NCBI GenBank assembly: GCA_000447185.1
Contig: KE647306.1
Coordinates: 7,381-71,380, forward strand
Direction of reading: 5' to 3'
Source: Vairimorpha apis BRL 01
Taxonomy: Eukaryota; Microsporidia; Nosematidae
Length of the DNA stretch: 64,000 nt
Below the pieces are notes generated by a model. That model did not search any database. It worked only from the letters and a program-made list of their open reading frames with translations, and was not told the origin of the DNA. Positions 60,350 to 64,000 of the stretch are shown here, one piece after another. Position 1 is the stretch's first letter, and each line of letters opens with the position of its first letter. The translations under genes were made by a program, and so were the position numbers.

Positions 60350-60600
60350 GTTATTGGTATTTATATTTTAGAAAGTATGTTAATAAGCTTTTTACATAAA
60401 AGATCCATGATTAATATATTAATACTTTATGAAATATGTTATTTAAGCTTTTTACATAAAAAATTTATAAATAATATAAACAATAGAGTTGAAAGACTAA
60501 AATATTTATCTTTAGGAAATATGTTATTTAAGTCTTTTACTTAAAAGATCAATCGTTATTATAAACAATAGAGTTGAAAGACTATTTCCATGCAATATTA
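60350..60600 (-). repeat. triplicated segment of the RT catalytic region
   Basis: The words TTTAAGCTTTTTACATAAAA and ATAAACAATAGAGTTGAAAG recur at about 75 bp intervals, three partial copies. On minus they each decode, with drift, to SLSTLLFI and a DLLCKKL-like helix, the motif that starts the RT palm. Confidence 0.65.
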
Positions 60601-61831
60601 TTTTATTTATTGAATTCTTTAATTCTATCTTATTATTGTACATTATATTTAATTGCCATTTTGATATAATAAATTTAATAAATTTCTTGCCAAATGTTAT
60701 GAAATTGAAGCTATCATTACACTTAAATAAATATCATGATCAATAAAATTAATGATTTTTTAACGTCTATCAAAGATATTTTCAATTTATTATCGCATTA
60801 TTCAATGTAATATTAATAATTGCATATTTATTTAATACATTGTATATTTCTAATTGGTTTTTTGAATAGATCTCTTAATTCTAGTTAAAATTGTATTACT
60901 TTAGTCACATATTTTGTCATGAGTTTGATATACATGTTATAGGTCTAAAATCTAAACCATTTTTCGGTTCACTTTTAGATGTATGTAACTTCCAGTAGAA
61001 TACTATTCTTTTTCAGTTGTTCCTTCAATGTATGATTCATATATATTATTATACAAATGTTATTAAAGTACAGTCATTTTCTCTTTATAAAAATTATGTA
61101 TACAATTAGATCATGATGCTTTCAAGTTAGACAAATCTGATAAGATTTCTTATAATGTGTTTTGGTTAATGAATTGCAAAGGTTCATCATTTTTATAATC
61201 TACATATTATTTATAAATTGTTCTATTTTGCATCATTGTTCTACATTGTTTTAAAAATTTACAACTTCTTCTTCTAAAACATTTGATTTAATATTATTTT
61301 CTTTTACAAATATTTAGTTGTGAAACTTTCTTCTATTAGCATCTCTAAATTATGGACTTTTCTTATAATATTTTAAGTATTTTTTATATATTAAAATACT
61401 TTTATTTAGTTCAGTTTCTAAAAATTCTTTATCTTCTTTTTTAATTTATAGAAATTTTAGTATTATTTATGAAATTCCTTGCGTGGCGAGTAAGTTATTG
61501 TGTAGGATTTTTTTTATAAGATTATTAAGAATGTTTAAGTCTTTATTGTGTTTTTTATAGTTTGTTTCAATATCAATAATCCACTCAGATTTCTTTTTCT
61601 ATCTATTATTTGTTATTTAAAGTTAGTTGTGAGGTTTGTAAAATTTTGGCCTATTTTGCATATTTTTAGAAGAATATTTCAATATATTTTCTTATAAGAG
61701 TGTTTGAATGTTTAATTAACTTTCCATCTTGCAATCTCTAGGAATTTTATATTTTCCTATGTATTTTAAAACTCTTCTTAATTTCGACAATCTTTTTATT
61801 AAATAATAATTTTTTATTTTTAAATATAGAT

Positions 61832-62090
61832 CTTTATTTTAGTAGGTTGACTTTTTCAAAGATTTCTTATATTTTTTTAAAACTTTTTGTTATGTTTTCA
61901 TTGAAACATAAGTGGTTTGAAACTTTATTATAAAGAAAGTCTGTTATAGTATCTCTTATTTTCTTTATCTTTATTTAGTAGGTTGACTTTTTCAAAGATT
62001 TCTTATATTTTTTTAAATCTTTTTAATATGTTTTAATTGAAACATAAGTGGTTTTAAACTTTATTTCAAAGAAAGTTTGCTAGAGATTCT
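61832..62090 (-). repeat. direct repeat of about 136 bp, two copies
   Basis: Plus-strand unit begins TTTAGTAGGTTGACTTTTTC and ends near CATAAGTGGTTT..TATTT..AAAGAAAGT. It lies at the 5' side of the non-LTR remnant. Confidence 0.75.
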
Positions 62091-62110
62091 TTTATTTACT
62101 TAATAAAATA

Positions 62111-63312
62111 ATTTAATGAAATTTTAATTGTATGTTTTTTTTAAACATTAAAGTTGTTATCGCCTATCCTACTATTGGTATCCTGTTGAATTTCTTTATG
62201 ATACTTTTTAGTAATCCTACGGCCAAAAAATGACTCAATGCATCGACGCCAATAGAACGCCTTGACGTCATATATCTTACAGGCCATTGTTTCATGTGGT
62301 TTTTAAAATCAGAATAATTATGGTTACCAATTTTTTAATAAATTTTCTTCTATTTTTTGATTTAGTATAGAATCTCTTAAATTTTTATTTTTTATCATTC
62401 AATAAAAGATTTATATAAAATACTTTTTTATTTGTATATAAAAATATTTATATTTTTTAAATTTTAAAATATTCAATAATTAAATTTCATAAACGTTTAT
62501 TAAATATTATAAGTTTGTAAAAGCATAAGAAAATATACTATATAAGATAATTGAATCGCTTACATGTTTATTAAATACTTTAAGTTTGTAAAAGCATAAT
62601 AAAATAAACTATATAAGATAATTGAATCGCCTACATGTTTATTAAATACTATAAGTTTGTAAAGCATAAGAAAATAAATAGATTTAATTATTGAACTTCT
62701 ATACATTTTGTTTATTTTGAGTTTATTTTTATTGTATTAAGTTTTTAATTAATCTTTTTGATAAATTAAATCAATTTTAACAGTTTTTTTAAACCTTTAA
62801 AAAATAATTTAAATATTAGTATTAATTTTTAAATCATTATTACATCTTTTTTTAACTTAAAATATCTTCAAAATTTTTAATTGATATAATTTATTTAAAC
62901 ATAATATAACCCTAACAAATAAAAATTTTCTATTTATACATACATTGAATTTTTAAATTTTAATTTAAATCAATATAACACTAAAACATTAGAACCTAAC
63001 AAACAAAAAATTTTCTTTTTATATTATCAGATTATTTAAATTTTAATATGTTAAATCTCCAAAATATTAAAAACATAACAAATAAAAAATTTTCGACTTA
63101 TATTATCAGAATATTTAACTTTTTTGTATTCAAAAATAAATAAACAACCAGTATAATAAATTAATATAACTCCAACACATTAAAAAAAATTAAGTAACTA
63201 AAAACAAAACCTAACAAACAACAAAAAAATCTAACAAACAACAAAAAAAACCTAACAAAACAACAAAAAAAACCTAACTAAAAACATTAAAATATTTTAA
63301 CACATAAATAAT
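62111..63312. other. spacer with a GC-richer island and tandem repeats
   Basis: 62,160-62,300 is an isolated GC-richer patch (for example CATCGACGCCAATAGAACGC) with no identified function. A 71-bp unit is repeated nearly three times at 62,490-62,690 (core GTTTATTAAATACT). At 62,905-63,115 a unit of about 80 bp (AACAAATAAAAAATTTTC) occurs three times, and at 63,190-63,290 CCTAACAAACAACAAAAAAA words are tandem. Confidence 0.6.
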
Positions 63313-64000
63313 TTAATAAACCAAACAATCAATAAACTTATTCTCACATTTAATAAATAAATCTCTTAACTCATTTTTTACTAAAATTTTATTATCTTCA
63401 ACAAAATTCTTAACACTTTTATAATTTCTAAAAGATTTTTATCTTCATTTGATAAAATTATTAAAGTCATGCTTTGTACATCAAGATAGTTGGATAAAGC
63501 CATTTCATAATTTTGTAAAGTGGTATGAATTACAGTTTTTTCATCATCTAAAGCTTTTTTTAGATCTGATTATCCTTTGGATATAGTAGAAGAGTTTGTA
63601 TTTTTTGGTTGGTTATGTTCATTTGTGGTTAAATTTTTTCTTTCTTGATTGTCATTTTAACTTTTTCTTTTGTAGTGATGTTTTCAATATCTTCATCTTC
63701 TGTGGTGACATTATCATTATATTCAATTAATTTATTATCTTTTTCATCTTCTGTGGTGACATTACTTTTATCCTTTTCTTTAATTATCACATTAACTTCA
63801 TTAAATTTAACTTTTTATTTTGTAATAATGTTTTCAAGACTTCAACTTCTGTAGTGACATTACCTTTATCCTCTTCTTCAATTATCACATTATCTTCATT
63901 ACATTTAATTTTTTCTTTTACAACAATCACACCACTTTCTTTTCCAACTTCTTCACCAAAAAACAAACTATCTTTATTATAATTATCTAAAAATTCACCA
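63313..64000 (-). pseudogene. decayed gene with acidic VTTEDE repeats (5' end outside the window)
   Basis: Read on minus from the window edge: GEEVGKESGVIVVKEKIKCN, EDNVIIEEEDKGNVTTEVE, then a shifted second copy NEVNVIIKEKDKSNVTTEDE, a third partial copy DNVTTEDEDIENITTKEKVK, and later DLKKALDDEKTVIHTTLQNY, EMALSNYLDVQSMTLIILSN and VKNFVEDNKILVKNELRDLF, ending CENKFIDCLVY at a stop at 63,313-63,315. At least one in-frame TAA (before SDLKKAL), a second TAA between repeat copies where a sister copy has GAA, and three frame changes interrupt it. The product would be acidic and helical, probably coiled-coil in its C-terminal part. I recognise no family. With this many lesions it is better called a pseudogene than an assembly error. 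Confidence 0.6.

Larger units (their letters stand above)
58640..62110 (-). mobile_element. long decayed R2/R4-type non-LTR retrotransposon
   Basis: Read on minus from the high-coordinate end: a basic region; LITKTHYKKSYQICLT-like sequence (family NWKAPG block) near 61,150; FRPITCI-like fragments near 60,960; VDVKKS and FIDHD-like fragments near 60,760; then a stop-free stretch KWQLNIMYNNKIELKN and ILHGNSLSTLLFIITIDLLS near 60,540-60,665 (family GILQGDSLSPLLFVLCID), with Gly-Asn where Gly-Asp is usual; and at 58,640-58,880 the endonuclease tail KYNLLDNELCLIHEYKT, HYKYRKERDITNLIETYI. RT and nuclease lie in order over 3.5 kb, so this is close to a full-length corpse. The plus strand is T-rich throughout. 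Plus-strand open frames at 59,710 and 60,347 are shadows. Internal tandem repeats (listed separately) have lengthened it. Confidence 0.7.

Overview
The window looks like a chromosome segment of a microsporidian with a large, very AT-rich genome full of transposon remains (the Edhazardia, Hamiltosporidium or Anncaliia type; I cannot place it to genus). The evidence is compact intron-free genes with extremely short leaders, a CCC/CCCC motif 2-15 nt before most start codons (a known microsporidian promoter hallmark), standard eukaryotic core proteins in reduced form, a 5S rRNA gene, and many decayed retroelements.

Layout. 1-211 holds the 5' end of a GC-richer ORF on the minus strand. 212-12,800 is AT-rich, with a roughly 2.6 kb direct duplication (8,357-10,133 and 10,967-12,772) broken by an 833-base N gap; each copy keeps a reverse-transcriptase FIDD/IIDD box. 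13,021-15,640 is a dead Ty3/gypsy LTR retrotransposon (protease, RT, RNase H in order, no integrase seen). 15,900-29,453 is a graveyard of R2/R4-type non-LTR elements, recognised by RT motifs, a CPHC zinc finger and the C-terminal restriction-like endonuclease. 30,723-30,838 is a 5S rRNA gene (minus). 32,682-35,529 is a first gene island: membrane-anchored protein kinase (+), RNase P Rpr2/Rpp21-like protein (-), ribosomal protein uS11/RPS14 (-). 36,225-36,555 is another endonuclease fragment. 36,556-43,900 is AT-rich and repeat-laden. 43,912-54,993 is the second island: a long Asn-rich gene broken into three frames (+), thioredoxin reductase with a large Asn-rich insertion (-), a SNAP-25/Sec9-type Qbc-SNARE (-), an Asn-rich hypothetical protein (+), and an Rna14/CstF-77-like gene also broken into three frames (-). 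55,000-58,600 is satellite and AT-rich repeats. 58,640-62,110 is a long decayed R2/R4-type element (-). 63,313-64,000 is a decayed gene (-) running off the window.

The genes form no pathway. They are housekeeping functions (translation, RNase P, mRNA 3'-end formation, redox, membrane fusion, signalling), each apparently transcribed from its own short promoter. Three cross-cutting signals stand out. The CCC motif lets start codons be chosen and suggests the kinase starts at its second Met. Inside the gene islands the plus strand alternates AC-rich then GT-rich every few hundred bases. Two Asn-rich genes each carry two frameshifts at low-complexity or homopolymer tracts, so assembly error must be excluded before they are called pseudogenes.
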